A stretch of 64,000 nucleotides of DNA from NCBI RefSeq assembly GCF_042685265.1, contig NZ_JBHUMX010000013.1, one strand, 5' to 3'. The DNA comes from Oceanobacillus_B kapialis. GTDB lineage: Bacteria; Bacillota; Bacilli; Bacillales; Amphibacillaceae. Below, piece after piece: positions 33,986 to 43,673 of this stretch (position 1 is the first letter of the stretch; the number at the start of each line of letters is the position of its first letter). The notes under the pieces were generated by a model. That model did not search any database and had not been told where the DNA came from. It saw only the letters and a list, made by a program, of their open reading frames with translations. The translations under genes were made by a program, and so were the position numbers.

Positions 33986-34089
33986 AACCTTTAAACAGAT
34001 ACAGAGATATCTGCAAGGTTGCTTTAGGAGACGTGTATGTATGACACTACACGTATACCTCTTTGCATCTTTGCAAAGAGGTTTTTTTT
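33986..34089 (+). promoter_or_regulatory. PyrR-binding attenuator 2 (pyrR-pyrB gap)
   Basis: CAGATA (33996-34001) and TATCTG (34008-34013) enclose the hexaloop CAGAGA, identical to that of the first site, with an outer AACCTT/AAGGTT stem. The terminator is ACCTCTTTGCA (34057-34067) paired with TGCAAAGAGGT (34072-34082) and followed by seven T. A further inverted repeat ACGTGTA/TACACGT at 34031-34053 could take part in the antiterminator. Confidence 0.88.
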
Positions 34090-34134
34090 ATGCTGAAAAT
34101 CCGTGAAACGAGCGTTTTGAAAGGAGTTGTAGGA

Positions 34135-35061
34135 ATGAAACACTTTACTTCAGTAAGTCAATTTACTAAACAAGAAATTTTTACTTTATTGGAAATGGCT
34201 GAAGCGCTAAAAGAAAACCCACTCCCATTCTCAACACAGTTGTTTGCCGCCAATTTGTTTTTTGAATCAAGTACACGGACTAAAATGAGTTTTACTGTTG
34301 CAGAGCGAAAGCTTGGAATGGAGGTTCTTGATTTCCATCAAGACAGTTCCAGTGTGACAAAGGGGGAAACACTATATGATACAGCGAAAACCTTTGAAGC
34401 GATAGGCGCAGATATGCTGGTGATCCGGCATGAATCTGATGACTGGATACAGGAATTACAGCATGGCATCTCCATTCCTATACTAAACGCTGGCGCGGGT
34501 AAAGCGGAACACCCAACACAGTGCATGCTTGATCTTTTAACAATCTATCAGGAGTTTGGTAGTTTTCAAAATCTGAATGTAACGATAGTAGGAGATATTA
34601 AGCATAGTAGAGTTGCAAAGTCGAATGCAGATTCTCTACAGAGGCTCGGAGCAAGAGTATTTTTCAGTGCTGCTGAAGGGTTTGTAGATCACGCTCTTCC
34701 TTACCCATATATCAGTATAGATGAGGCAGTTCAAACTAGTGATGTTGTGATGCTCCTGCGCATTCAGCATGAAAGACATCGCGATGAAGGGAAGTTTACG
34801 AACTACCTGGAGCGTTATGGATTAACGAAGGAGCGGGAGCAGCAAATGCTTCCTCACGCGATAATTATGCACCCTGCACCAGTTAATAGAGGAGTGGAAA
34901 TTGATGCTTCTCTTGTGGAATGCAACAGATCGCGTATTTTTAAGCAAATGAATAATGGAGTTTATATCCGAATGGCACTAATTAAAAAGATACTAGGGGA
35001 GTGGGGAAAGTTAAATGAAGTTACTTCTGAAAAACGCCAAAAAGCTATCATCAACATCTGA
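34135..35061 (+). CDS. pyrB: Aspartate carbamoyltransferase, catalytic chain
   Basis: The 308-residue enzyme joins carbamoyl phosphate and aspartate, the first committed step of pyrimidine synthesis. The carbamoyl phosphate loop is FFESSTRTK (Ser where B. subtilis has Pro), followed by KGETLYDT and the HPTQ motif in EHPTQCMLDLL. No regulatory chain gene is nearby, as expected for Bacilli. ATG 34135 follows AAAGGAG; the frame could extend back to 34063 but this covers the attenuator. Its 3' end overlaps pyrC by 47 bases. Confidence 0.95.
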   Translation: MKHFTSVSQFTKQEIFTLLEMAEALKENPLPFSTQLFAANLFFESSTRTKMSFTVAERKLGMEVLDFHQDSSSVTKGETLYDTAKTFEAIGADMLVIRHESDDWIQELQHGISIPILNAGAGKAEHPTQCMLDLLTIYQEFGSFQNLNVTIVGDIKHSRVAKSNADSLQRLGARVFFSAAEGFVDHALPYPYISIDEAVQTSDVVMLLRIQHERHRDEGKFTNYLERYGLTKEREQQMLPHAIIMHPAPVNRGVEIDASLVECNRSRIFKQMNNGVYIRMALIKKILGEWGKLNEVTSEKRQKAIINI

Positions 35062-36298
35062 ATTAAAAACAGTTGAAGTACTAATAGAAAATAACACCAT
35101 TATGGAGATTGGCGAAACCTTAAATATAGTAGCGGATCAAACAATCGATTGTGAAGAAAACCTCTTACTTCCTGGTTTTATCGATGTACACATCCATTTA
35201 CGTGAACCTGGTGGGGAAAATAAAGAAACAATTAAAACAGGAACCAAAGCGGCTGCACGGGGTGGTTTTACGACAGTGTGCGCAATGCCCAACACGAATC
35301 CAGTTCCTGACAACGAAGAAGCTGTACGATCTCTTTTAAAGAAAATCGAAGCCGACGCTGAAGTAAGGGTTCTTCCATATGCTGCCATAACAAAAGGGTT
35401 GCAAGGAAAAGAACTGACGGATATTTCCAAGCTTGCAGAGGAAGGTATATTTGCATTCACAGACGATGGAGTGGGCATTCAGACTGCTGATTATATGTTA
35501 CAGGCTATGAAGCAGGCTGCTGCTTGTGGAAAACCGATCGTTGCCCATTGTGAAGATAATTCCATTGTATATGGAGGTGTGATGCATGATGGGGAGGTAA
35601 GTGAAAAACTAGGTTTACCGGGCATCCCTTCCTTAAGTGAATCTGTGCAAATTGCTAGAGATGTATTATTAGCAGAAGCTGCTGGGTGTCACTATCATGT
35701 TTGCCATGTCAGCACAAAGGAATCTGTCCGTGTCATCAGAGATGCCAAAAAAGCAGGTATTCATGTAACAGCGGAAGTAACACCACACCATTTACTACTC
35801 GATGAAACAGCAGTACTTGAAGATGATGCAAATTATAAGATGAACCCGCCATTAAGAGCAGCTGCTGATAGAGAGGCTCTGCTTGAGGGACTATTAGATG
35901 GGACGATAGATTTCATCGCAACAGATCATGCACCACACGCAGCAGATGAGAAAGAAAAAGGATTTCAGGGAGCTCCATTTGGAATAGTAGGACTGGAAAC
36001 CGCCTTTCCTTTGCTCTATACCCACCTTGTTCATACAGGAAAATGCAGTCTAGCACAATTGGTAAATTGGCTGACAGCAAAACCAGCGTCCGTATTTAAC
36101 CTTCCATATGGACATATTGCTGAAGGCGCTTCGGCAGATTTAACCTTAGTAGACTTAGAGAAACAGCAGGAAATTGACAAAGCTACCTTCTTATCAAAGG
36201 GCAAAAACACCCCATTCCATAAGTGGAGCGTCCAAGGTATTCCTGTCTTAACGATTGTAGAAGGCAACATTGCATACAAGGAGGATGAACATGAATAA
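35015..36298 (+). CDS. pyrC: Dihydroorotase
   Basis: The 427-residue amidohydrolase has the zinc-binding DVHIHLREPG motif, VAHCEDN and TDHAPH. It closes carbamoyl aspartate to dihydroorotate. The start ATG 35015 lies 47 bases inside pyrB, with GGGGAGTGGGGAAAG ahead of it, so translation is likely coupled. The stop overlaps carA by eight bases. Confidence 0.96.
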   Translation: MKLLLKNAKKLSSTSELKTVEVLIENNTIMEIGETLNIVADQTIDCEENLLLPGFIDVHIHLREPGGENKETIKTGTKAAARGGFTTVCAMPNTNPVPDNEEAVRSLLKKIEADAEVRVLPYAAITKGLQGKELTDISKLAEEGIFAFTDDGVGIQTADYMLQAMKQAAACGKPIVAHCEDNSIVYGGVMHDGEVSEKLGLPGIPSLSESVQIARDVLLAEAAGCHYHVCHVSTKESVRVIRDAKKAGIHVTAEVTPHHLLLDETAVLEDDANYKMNPPLRAAADREALLEGLLDGTIDFIATDHAPHAADEKEKGFQGAPFGIVGLETAFPLLYTHLVHTGKCSLAQLVNWLTAKPASVFNLPYGHIAEGASADLTLVDLEKQQEIDKATFLSKGKNTPFHKWSVQGIPVLTIVEGNIAYKEDEHE

Positions 36299-37391
36299 GA
36301 AGCAGCTTGTTCTAGAAGATGGCACAGTATTTATAGGAGAAGGATTCGGCAGTAATCGTGAAATGATTGGAGAAATTGTTTTTAACACAGGAATGACAGG
36401 TTATCAAGAGATTATTACTGACCCATCCTATTGCGGCCAAATTGTAACGATGACGTATCCACTTGCAGGAAATTATGGAATAAATCGAGATGATTTTGAG
36501 ACAGTAAACCCTTTTATCCATGGATTTATAGTAAAAGAAACATGTGAAGTTCCCTCAAATTTTCGCAGTGAAGAGAGCCTGGACAACTATTTGAAAGTAC
36601 ATGATATTCCTGGGATACACGGTATTGATACTCGAAAGCTGACAAAGATTATTCGCAAACACGGTACCATGAAAGCCATTATCGGGGATCAGGAGGAAAC
36701 AGTGGAAGCATTATTGGCAAAGCTAGCAAGCAAGCAGCTTCCAACAAACCAAGTGTCTCAGACTTCAACCATTAAACCATATGTCGTACCAGGCAGGGGA
36801 AGAAGAATCGTATTGGTGGATTTCGGTATGAAACATGGTATTTTACGTGAGCTTACGAAGCGAAATTGCCACATAACCGTAGTTCCATACAATTATAGTG
36901 CAGAAAATATTCTTCGCCTAAAGCCAGATGGCATTATGCTAACAAATGGACCAGGAGATCCAAAAGATGTACCTGAGGCGATTACCATGATAAATGAACT
37001 AATTGGCAAAGTACCGATTTTTGGCATTTGTCTTGGCCACCAATTATTGGCACTTGCTTGTGGAGCAGATACGGAAAAGATGAAGTTTGGCCATCGTGGC
37101 TCTAACCATCCAGTAAAGGACTTGTCTAAAGGAAAAACCTATATTACATCCCAAAACCATAGCTATGCGGTAAACGAAGCATCACTTGCTAATACAGCGT
37201 TACAGCTCACACAAGTGGCTTTAAATGACGGAACGGTAGAAGGAATAAAGCATAAAAAACACCCTGCATTTTCGGTGCAATATCATCCAGAAAGCTCACC
37301 AGGGCCAGATGATACGAATCACTTATTTGATGAATTTCTTCACGTAATAGACGTAGCCCAGAAACAAAACAAGGAGGTAGCTTATGCCTAA
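36291..37391 (+). CDS. carA: Carbamoyl phosphate synthase small chain (pyrimidine-specific)
   Basis: The 366-residue glutamine amidotransferase subunit hydrolyses glutamine and passes ammonia to the large subunit. The class I triad is seen as GICLGHQ (Cys nucleophile) and YHPESSPGP (His and Glu). ATG 36291 follows AAGGAGG at 36278-36284; the frame extends to TTG 36270 without support. B. subtilis calls it pyrAA. It overlaps carB by eight bases. Confidence 0.96.
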   Translation: MNKKQLVLEDGTVFIGEGFGSNREMIGEIVFNTGMTGYQEIITDPSYCGQIVTMTYPLAGNYGINRDDFETVNPFIHGFIVKETCEVPSNFRSEESLDNYLKVHDIPGIHGIDTRKLTKIIRKHGTMKAIIGDQEETVEALLAKLASKQLPTNQVSQTSTIKPYVVPGRGRRIVLVDFGMKHGILRELTKRNCHITVVPYNYSAENILRLKPDGIMLTNGPGDPKDVPEAITMINELIGKVPIFGICLGHQLLALACGADTEKMKFGHRGSNHPVKDLSKGKTYITSQNHSYAVNEASLANTALQLTQVALNDGTVEGIKHKKHPAFSVQYHPESSPGPDDTNHLFDEFLHVIDVAQKQNKEVAYA

Positions 37392-40300
37392 AAGTACAGA
37401 CATCCAAAAAATACTTGTTATCGGGTCAGGCCCCATTGTTATTGGGCAGGCAGCGGAATTTGATTATTCTGGTACACAGGCTTGCCAGTCATTGAAGGAA
37501 GAGGGCTATACAGTGATTTTAGCTAACTCTAATCCAGCGACAATTATGACAGACCATACCGTTGCAGATAAGGTATACATGGAACCATTAACGGTTGAAT
37601 TTCTTACAAAGATTATTCGAAAAGAACAGCCAGATGCACTGCTTCCTACGTTAGGTGGGCAAACTGCATTAAATCTTGCGGTTGCTCTTGAGGAAACTGG
37701 TATTTTAAAAGCGCATAATGTGTCTTTATTAGGCACGTCTTTAAATGCAATTCAGCAAGCAGAGGATCGAGAAAAATTTCGATCTCTGATGAAAAAATTA
37801 GGAGAGCCTGTGCCAGACAGTATGATCGTAAACACGGTAGATCAGGCTTGTGAATTTGCAGTAGAAATAGGGTTTCCACTGATTGTAAGACCTGCCTACA
37901 CGTTAGGTGGTGCAGGGGGCGGCATGTGCTACAGTATGGAGGAATTAAAAGAAATCGCCCGGAATGGCTTAGCTTTATCACCAGTAAGCCAATGTCTTGT
38001 TGAAAAGAACATAGCTGGCTACAAAGAGATCGAATATGAAGTAATGCGTGATAAGAATGACCAGGCAATCGTTGTCTGTAACATGGAAAACGTTGACCCT
38101 GTTGGTATCCACACAGGTGATTCGATTGTGGTAGCACCTTCGCAAACCTTAAGTGATCGCGAATACCAGCTTTTGCGAAATGCTTCGTTAAAAATTATTC
38201 GTGCGCTTGAAATAGAAGGTGGATGTAATGTCCAGCTGGCACTCGATCCAAACAGTTTCGATTACTTTATTATTGAAGTGAATCCACGGGTAAGCAGATC
38301 TTCTGCACTCGCCTCAAAAGCTACAGGTTATCCGATTGCAAAGGTAGCGGCAAAAATTGCCGTTGGTTTAACGTTAGATGAGATTGTAAACCCGGTAACT
38401 GGAAAGACATATGCGTGCTTTGAGCCTTCACTGGATTATGTCGTAACAAAAATCCCGCGCTTCCCTTTTGATAAATTTGTTACAGGCGATCGGAAGCTTG
38501 GTACGCAAATGAAAGCCACAGGTGAAGTGATGGCCATTGGCCGAAACTTTGAGGAGTCATTATTAAAAGGGATTCGCTCTCTAGATATTGGTACAGAGGA
38601 GCTCTGGTTAAGCAGCTTAACAAATGAGAGCAATGAATTTTTGATCGCAAGCTTAAAAAAGGCAAATGATGAACGGATTTTTGTACTGGCGGAAGTATTG
38701 CGTAGGGGCATGTCGATCGACGAAGTATTTGAACACACGAAAATCGATCGTTTCTTTTTAGTGAAGCTAGCAGGATTAATGAAATTGGAAGTAGAGCTAA
38801 AACATAACCCAGAATCTCGAGAGTTACTAGAGAAAGCAAAAAGACTAGGATTCTCAGATGCTCATATTGCACGTCTTTGGGAACAATCTGTGGATGATGT
38901 TTACCAAAAAAGAGCTGCTTTTGGCTTACGCCCGGTTTATAAAATGGTAGACACTTGTGCAGCCGAGTTTGAATCAGAAACGCCATATTTTTATAGTACG
39001 TATGAAGAGGAAAATGAATCCATCGTCTCATCAAGAAAGAAAATTCTTGTATTAGGCTCAGGTCCAATCCGAATTGGGCAGGGAATTGAATTTGACTATG
39101 CTACTGTTCACTCGGTTTTGGCCATCAAAGAAATGGGTTATGAGGCCATTATTATGAACAATAATCCGGAAACTGTTTCCACAGATTTCAGTATCAGTGA
39201 CAAGCTTTACTTTGAACCACTTACCTTGGAAGACGTCATGCATGTAATTGACCTGGAACAGCCAGAGGGAGTAATTGTACAATTTGGCGGTCAAACAGCA
39301 ATTAATTTAGCTTCAGGGCTTGAAAGAAGAGGCGTGAAAATTCTAGGTACGAATTTGGAAGCAATTGACCGTGCGGAGGATAGAGACAAATTTGAAATGT
39401 TACTAGATGAGCTTAACTTACTACGACCAAAAGGAAAAGCAGTTAAGCGTATGGATCAGGTGTTAAGTGTAGCGAACGAAATTGGTTACCCGGTCTTAGT
39501 TAGGCCCTCCTATGTGATCGGTGGAAGCAGGATGGAAATTGTTCATAACGAGGAAGAGCTAGAAACATACTTAGCGAAGACTACAAGCGTAAATAACGAG
39601 CATCCAATCCTTGTCGATAAATATATAACTGAGATGGAAGTGGAAGTAGACGCCATTAGTGACGGTGAGACTACGATTGTACCGGGAATCATGGAACATA
39701 TAGAACGCGCAGGCGTGCATTCTGGTGACTCCATTGCCGTTTACCCTCCACAGCGGATTAGTGAAAACGTTAAGGAAAAATGTATGGAGGCTGCAAAGCG
39801 TATCTCTGAAGCCCTTCATGTAAAAGGATTAATTAATATTCAGTTTATTGTGCGAGATGAAGAAGTGTATGTACTGGAGGTAAATCCACGGGCGAGTCGT
39901 ACCATTCCATTCTTAAGCAAAATTACAGGTGTCACAATGGCTAATATTGCTACAAAATGTATACTCGGTACGCGTTTAGAGGATCTGGGATATAGAACGG
40001 GAATTCTGCCTGAGAATGACTATGTAGCCGTTAAAATTCCAGTCTTCTCCTTTGAAAAACTAAGAAGTGTTGATACTATTCTCGGACCGGAAATGAAATC
40101 AACTGGGGAAGCAATTGGATATGACAAGACATTGGAAAAAGCATTGTATAAAGGCTTGATCGCATCTGGTTTAACAATTCCACAAGAAGGGGCAGTGCTG
40201 CTCACAGTAGCGGATAAAGACAAAGAGGAAATGCTGGAAATTGCTGACCGTTTCCACCAGCTTGGTTTCCAGTTGTATGCAACCAAAGGTACTGCCTCCT

Positions 40301-40584
40301 ATGTCAGGGAAGCTGGATTACCAGTTTCAGAGGTAGCTAAAATAGGTGCGGATGAACCAAATGTGCTTTCTATTATTGAAAGTGGTGCTGTTCAGTTTGT
40401 AGTAAATACGCTGACTTCTGGGAAACAGCCAAGATCGGATGGGTTCATTATTCGTCGCGAGTCAGTAGAACATGGGATAGCTTGTCTAACAAACATGGAT
40501 ACAGCAAACGCTATTTTAAATGTCATTGATTCTACGACATTTAGCGCCAAGGAAATGATACAAAAAGAGGTCGTACTAACATGA
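37384..40584 (+). CDS. carB: Carbamoyl phosphate synthase large chain (pyrimidine-specific)
   Basis: The 1066-residue subunit has two homologous ATP-grasp halves (about 1-550 and 551-930), each starting with a GSGP-IGQ motif (VIGSGPIVIGQAAEFDYSG and VLGSGPIRIGQGIEFDYA), and a C-terminal MGS-like domain where UMP and PRPP bind. It makes carbamoyl phosphate from bicarbonate, ammonia and two ATP. B. subtilis calls it pyrAB. It overlaps carA and pyrK. Confidence 0.97.
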   Translation: MPKSTDIQKILVIGSGPIVIGQAAEFDYSGTQACQSLKEEGYTVILANSNPATIMTDHTVADKVYMEPLTVEFLTKIIRKEQPDALLPTLGGQTALNLAVALEETGILKAHNVSLLGTSLNAIQQAEDREKFRSLMKKLGEPVPDSMIVNTVDQACEFAVEIGFPLIVRPAYTLGGAGGGMCYSMEELKEIARNGLALSPVSQCLVEKNIAGYKEIEYEVMRDKNDQAIVVCNMENVDPVGIHTGDSIVVAPSQTLSDREYQLLRNASLKIIRALEIEGGCNVQLALDPNSFDYFIIEVNPRVSRSSALASKATGYPIAKVAAKIAVGLTLDEIVNPVTGKTYACFEPSLDYVVTKIPRFPFDKFVTGDRKLGTQMKATGEVMAIGRNFEESLLKGIRSLDIGTEELWLSSLTNESNEFLIASLKKANDERIFVLAEVLRRGMSIDEVFEHTKIDRFFLVKLAGLMKLEVELKHNPESRELLEKAKRLGFSDAHIARLWEQSVDDVYQKRAAFGLRPVYKMVDTCAAEFESETPYFYSTYEEENESIVSSRKKILVLGSGPIRIGQGIEFDYATVHSVLAIKEMGYEAIIMNNNPETVSTDFSISDKLYFEPLTLEDVMHVIDLEQPEGVIVQFGGQTAINLASGLERRGVKILGTNLEAIDRAEDRDKFEMLLDELNLLRPKGKAVKRMDQVLSVANEIGYPVLVRPSYVIGGSRMEIVHNEEELETYLAKTTSVNNEHPILVDKYITEMEVEVDAISDGETTIVPGIMEHIERAGVHSGDSIAVYPPQRISENVKEKCMEAAKRISEALHVKGLINIQFIVRDEEVYVLEVNPRASRTIPFLSKITGVTMANIATKCILGTRLEDLGYRTGILPENDYVAVKIPVFSFEKLRSVDTILGPEMKSTGEAIGYDKTLEKALYKGLIASGLTIPQEGAVLLTVADKDKEEMLEIADRFHQLGFQLYATKGTASYVREAGLPVSEVAKIGADEPNVLSIIESGAVQFVVNTLTSGKQPRSDGFIIRRESVEHGIACLTNMDTANAILNVIDSTTFSAKEMIQKEVVLT

Positions 40585-41330
40585 GAAAAATAGAATTGGT
40601 CGTAAAGCAACTAACAGAGATAGCTAAAGAAACATATGAAATGGTGTTAGAAAACAGTTTTGTTAGCATGACAGCAATAGCGGGCCAATTTCTCCACTTG
40701 CAAATAGAGGGGCATATACTAAGAAGGCCGATCTCGATTGCCAGTGTCGATCCGAAAAGTCAAACGGTTACGATAATATTTAAAGTGAATGGGCCAGGAA
40801 CGAAACACTTAGCGGGCTACCAACCTAATTCTACTTTAAATGCCCTGGGGCCCGCAGGAAATGGATTTAACCTAGAAATAGATGATAAAACGGTTCTATT
40901 AATTGGGGGAGGAATCGGTGTACCACCGCTTTATCATCTTGGAAAAAAATTAATAGAAAAAGAGAAAAATATTATATCCATCCTCGGTTTTCAGTCAAAG
41001 GACTATGTGTTTTATGAAAAGGAATTCCAGCAGCTCGGTAAGACATATATCGTTACTAATGACGGTTCGTACGGTGAATCAGGGTTTGTTACAGACATGC
41101 TGGGTGAGGTAGAAGATTTTGATAGTTACTATTCCTGTGGACCTATTCCTATGTTACAAGCAGTTTCCCAAAAGCTCGTTCATAAAAATGGCTTTATTTC
41201 ACTTGAAGAAAGAATGGGCTGTGGCGTTGGTGCTTGCTTTGCGTGTGTGATCCCATCTGACACGGAAGCTGGCTACAGAAAAATATGTAAAGACGGGCCT
41301 GTCTTTCATCATCAGGAGGTTAGTCTATGA
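40581..41330 (+). CDS. pyrK: Dihydroorotate dehydrogenase electron transfer subunit
   Basis: The 249-residue protein has an FAD domain (RRPISIAS), an NAD-binding domain (LLIGGGIGVPPLYHL) and a C-terminal 2Fe-2S site with cysteines in MGCGVGACFACV and a final KICKDGPVF. It carries electrons from PyrD to NAD, marking the dihydroorotate dehydrogenase as class 1B. B. subtilis also calls it pyrDII. ATG overlaps the carB stop (ATGA) and likewise its stop overlaps pyrD. Confidence 0.96.
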   Translation: MRKIELVVKQLTEIAKETYEMVLENSFVSMTAIAGQFLHLQIEGHILRRPISIASVDPKSQTVTIIFKVNGPGTKHLAGYQPNSTLNALGPAGNGFNLEIDDKTVLLIGGGIGVPPLYHLGKKLIEKEKNIISILGFQSKDYVFYEKEFQQLGKTYIVTNDGSYGESGFVTDMLGEVEDFDSYYSCGPIPMLQAVSQKLVHKNGFISLEERMGCGVGACFACVIPSDTEAGYRKICKDGPVFHHQEVSL

Positions 41331-42241
41331 ATCCGTTACAGGTTGAACTACCTGGTCTGAAATTGAAAAACCCGATCATGCCAGCATCTGGTTGTTTTGG
41401 GTTTGGACGGGAATACAGTGAATTTTATGATCTAAATAAACTCGGAGCCATTATGATGAAGGCAGCAACAGGTGAAGCAAGGTTTGGTAACCAGACACCA
41501 AGAGTAGCAGAAACGGCTTCTGGTATGCTGAACGCAATTGGCCTGCAAAATCCAGGGGTAGAAAAAATAATGGAGCGTGAGGTACCTTTTTTGGCAACTT
41601 ACAACACCCCAATCATTGCCAATATTGCCGGAAGCACCTTAGAGGAATATGAATATGTAGCAGAGACTTTTAACCAGACCGATCAGGTGTCAGCTCTTGA
41701 ATTAAATATTTCCTGTCCAAATGTGAAAGAAGGTGGGATTCAATTTGGTACAGACCCCGCAATGGCTGCACGCGTTACGGAACGAGTTAAAAAGGCAAGT
41801 AACCTGCCTGTATACGTTAAGCTTTCACCAAACGTGACAGATATTATGGCAATGGCAAAAGCGGTCGAAGCAGCAGGTGCTGATGGTTTATCCATGATCA
41901 ACACACTTACTGGCATGCAAATTCATCTTCCTTCAAAAAGACCATTGCTTGCCAATAAAACAGGTGGGTTATCTGGTCCTGCAATTAAGCCTGTAGCGAT
42001 ACGAATGATATATGAAGTACGCCAGCAAGTCTCTCTTCCGATTATCGGAATGGGAGGCATTACAACTGCTGAAGATGTCCTGGAATTCTTACTAGCTGGA
42101 GCCAACGCTGTTGCGATTGGAACAGCGAACTTTCAAAATCCATTTGTCTGTCCAGAGATTATTGAGGATCTTCCGGCCGTCTTAAAACGCTATGGCTTTG
42201 CATCTATCGATGAAGTAGTTGGTAAGGGGGTTTTGGCATGA
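41327..42241 (+). CDS. pyrD: Dihydroorotate dehydrogenase, class 1B catalytic subunit
   Basis: The 304-residue FMN enzyme oxidises dihydroorotate to orotate. NISCPNVKEGG holds the catalytic Cys of class 1 enzymes, and MGGIT and GANAVAIGTANF bind the FMN phosphate. The adjacent pyrK confirms the NAD-dependent 1B type. It is linked to its neighbours by four-base overlaps on both sides. Confidence 0.96.
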   Translation: MNPLQVELPGLKLKNPIMPASGCFGFGREYSEFYDLNKLGAIMMKAATGEARFGNQTPRVAETASGMLNAIGLQNPGVEKIMEREVPFLATYNTPIIANIAGSTLEEYEYVAETFNQTDQVSALELNISCPNVKEGGIQFGTDPAMAARVTERVKKASNLPVYVKLSPNVTDIMAMAKAVEAAGADGLSMINTLTGMQIHLPSKRPLLANKTGGLSGPAIKPVAIRMIYEVRQQVSLPIIGMGGITTAEDVLEFLLAGANAVAIGTANFQNPFVCPEIIEDLPAVLKRYGFASIDEVVGKGVLA

Positions 42242-42948
42242 GTCATTCTATCTATTTAGCACTAGATTTTCCAAGTTGGGAAGAAACAAAGCATTTTCTT
42301 AATACCAACGAATTAACTGGTATACCAGTAAAAGTAGGTATGGAATTATTTTACAGGGAAGGACCAGCTGTAATTGAAAAGCTACGACAGAACAACCATC
42401 CGGTTTTCCTGGATCTAAAGCTTCACGATATTCCGACAACTGTGATGAAGGCTATGCAAAACATAGCACGTCTTGATGTGGAAATGATAAATGTCCATGC
42501 CTTGGGGGGCGCAGAGATGATTAAGCGTGCAAAGGAAGGCCTGATTGTTGGAAATGCGGGAACAACGAAATTAATTGCAGTCACGATGTTAACCTCCATG
42601 AACAAACAGGTGATGAACAAGGAATTATGCATTCCTGGGGAAGTAGAGGACAATGTAACACATCTTGCTGAATTTGCCCAAAGCAGTGGAGCTGATGGTG
42701 TCGTTTGCTCTGTACATGAGACAAAGAAGATAAAAGAAGCATGTACAAATGCTTTCTTAACAGTAACACCAGGTATCCGATTAGCAGGGACGGAAGATCA
42801 TGACCAAAAACGAATTGCAACTCCTGGTTATGCTAGAAATCAAGGAACAGATTATATTGTAATCGGAAGAAGTGTCACAAAGGCGCAAGAACCAAAGCTA
42901 GCCTATGAGCGTTTAGTAAAGGAGTGGAACAATGGCCTTATCAAATGA
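42238..42948 (+). CDS. pyrF: Orotidine 5'-phosphate decarboxylase
   Basis: The 236-residue TIM-barrel enzyme converts OMP to UMP. The catalytic DLKLHDIPTT (Asp-x-Lys-x-x-Asp) is at about residues 59-68, and the phosphate loop reads ATPGYARNQGTDYIVIGRS. It overlaps pyrD by four and pyrE by 17 bases. Confidence 0.97.
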   Translation: MSHSIYLALDFPSWEETKHFLNTNELTGIPVKVGMELFYREGPAVIEKLRQNNHPVFLDLKLHDIPTTVMKAMQNIARLDVEMINVHALGGAEMIKRAKEGLIVGNAGTTKLIAVTMLTSMNKQVMNKELCIPGEVEDNVTHLAEFAQSSGADGVVCSVHETKKIKEACTNAFLTVTPGIRLAGTEDHDQKRIATPGYARNQGTDYIVIGRSVTKAQEPKLAYERLVKEWNNGLIK

Positions 42949-43546
42949 ACTGGCAAGAAATTTACTAGACATTAAAGCAGTACAAGTTAACCCTACTAAT
43001 TATTTCACTTGGACTTCAGGCATAAAGTCGCCCATCTATTGTGATAACCGTCTGACGATGTCACACCCAACGATTAGGAAGAAAATCACCAAGGCATTTA
43101 TCGACATGATTGACAACATGCCTGAAAAACCAGACGTTATCGCTGGTTGTGCCACTGCAGGTATTCCTCATGCTGCATGGCTTGCGGATAAGTTGGACCT
43201 TCCGATGGTATATGTTCGCTCCAAGCCGAAGGGCCACGGAAAGGGCAATCAAATTGAAGGAGCGTGTACCAAGGGACTAAAGGTTCTTGTGATTGAAGAT
43301 CTCATTTCCACGGGTGGTTCCTCCTTAGAAACTGCCAGTGTATTAAAAGCCCAAGGTGCAGAGATTCTTGCGGTCCATGCGATCTTCTCTTATGGGTTGG
43401 ATAAAGCTAGGCAGTTATTTAAAAAAGAAAATATCAATCTAGCAACGATTACAGGCTATGACGAGCTTTTAAATGTAATGGAACACGACAATTTACTATC
43501 AAAGTCGGAGCATGAACAACTAATTGAATGGAGAGATAACCTCTAA
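42932..43546 (+). CDS. pyrE: Orotate phosphoribosyltransferase
   Basis: The 204-residue PRTase attaches PRPP to orotate. The PRPP motif is VLVIEDLISTGGSS near residue 114, and VRSKPKGHGKGNQIEG is the flexible catalytic loop. The start overlaps pyrF, with AAAGGAGTGG as SD. It is the last pyr gene; a hairpin follows at 43617. Confidence 0.96.
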   Translation: MALSNELARNLLDIKAVQVNPTNYFTWTSGIKSPIYCDNRLTMSHPTIRKKITKAFIDMIDNMPEKPDVIAGCATAGIPHAAWLADKLDLPMVYVRSKPKGHGKGNQIEGACTKGLKVLVIEDLISTGGSSLETASVLKAQGAEILAVHAIFSYGLDKARQLFKKENINLATITGYDELLNVMEHDNLLSKSEHEQLIEWRDNL

Positions 43547-43616
43547 GACTTAGTTATGATCATTACATTGGTGCGTCATAAGTTTGAACATAAAGCAACT
43601 GACGGAATAAAATCTT

Positions 43617-43662
43617 GCCGGACGACAAGCGAAAATTAACTATATTCGTTTGATTGTCCGGC
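43617..43662. terminator. Hairpin between convergent pyrE and methyltransferase gene
   Basis: GCCGGACGACAAGCGAA pairs with TTCGTTTGATTGTCCGGC, with small internal loops. There is no clear T run on the + strand; the - strand is followed by a more T-rich stretch. It probably ends both transcripts. Confidence 0.5.
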
Positions 43663-43673
43663 TGTTCCTATAT

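Noticed and set aside
38480..39067. 195-codon open frame on the minus strand
   Set aside because: It is antisense to carB with no recognisable domain; treated as a shadow of carB.
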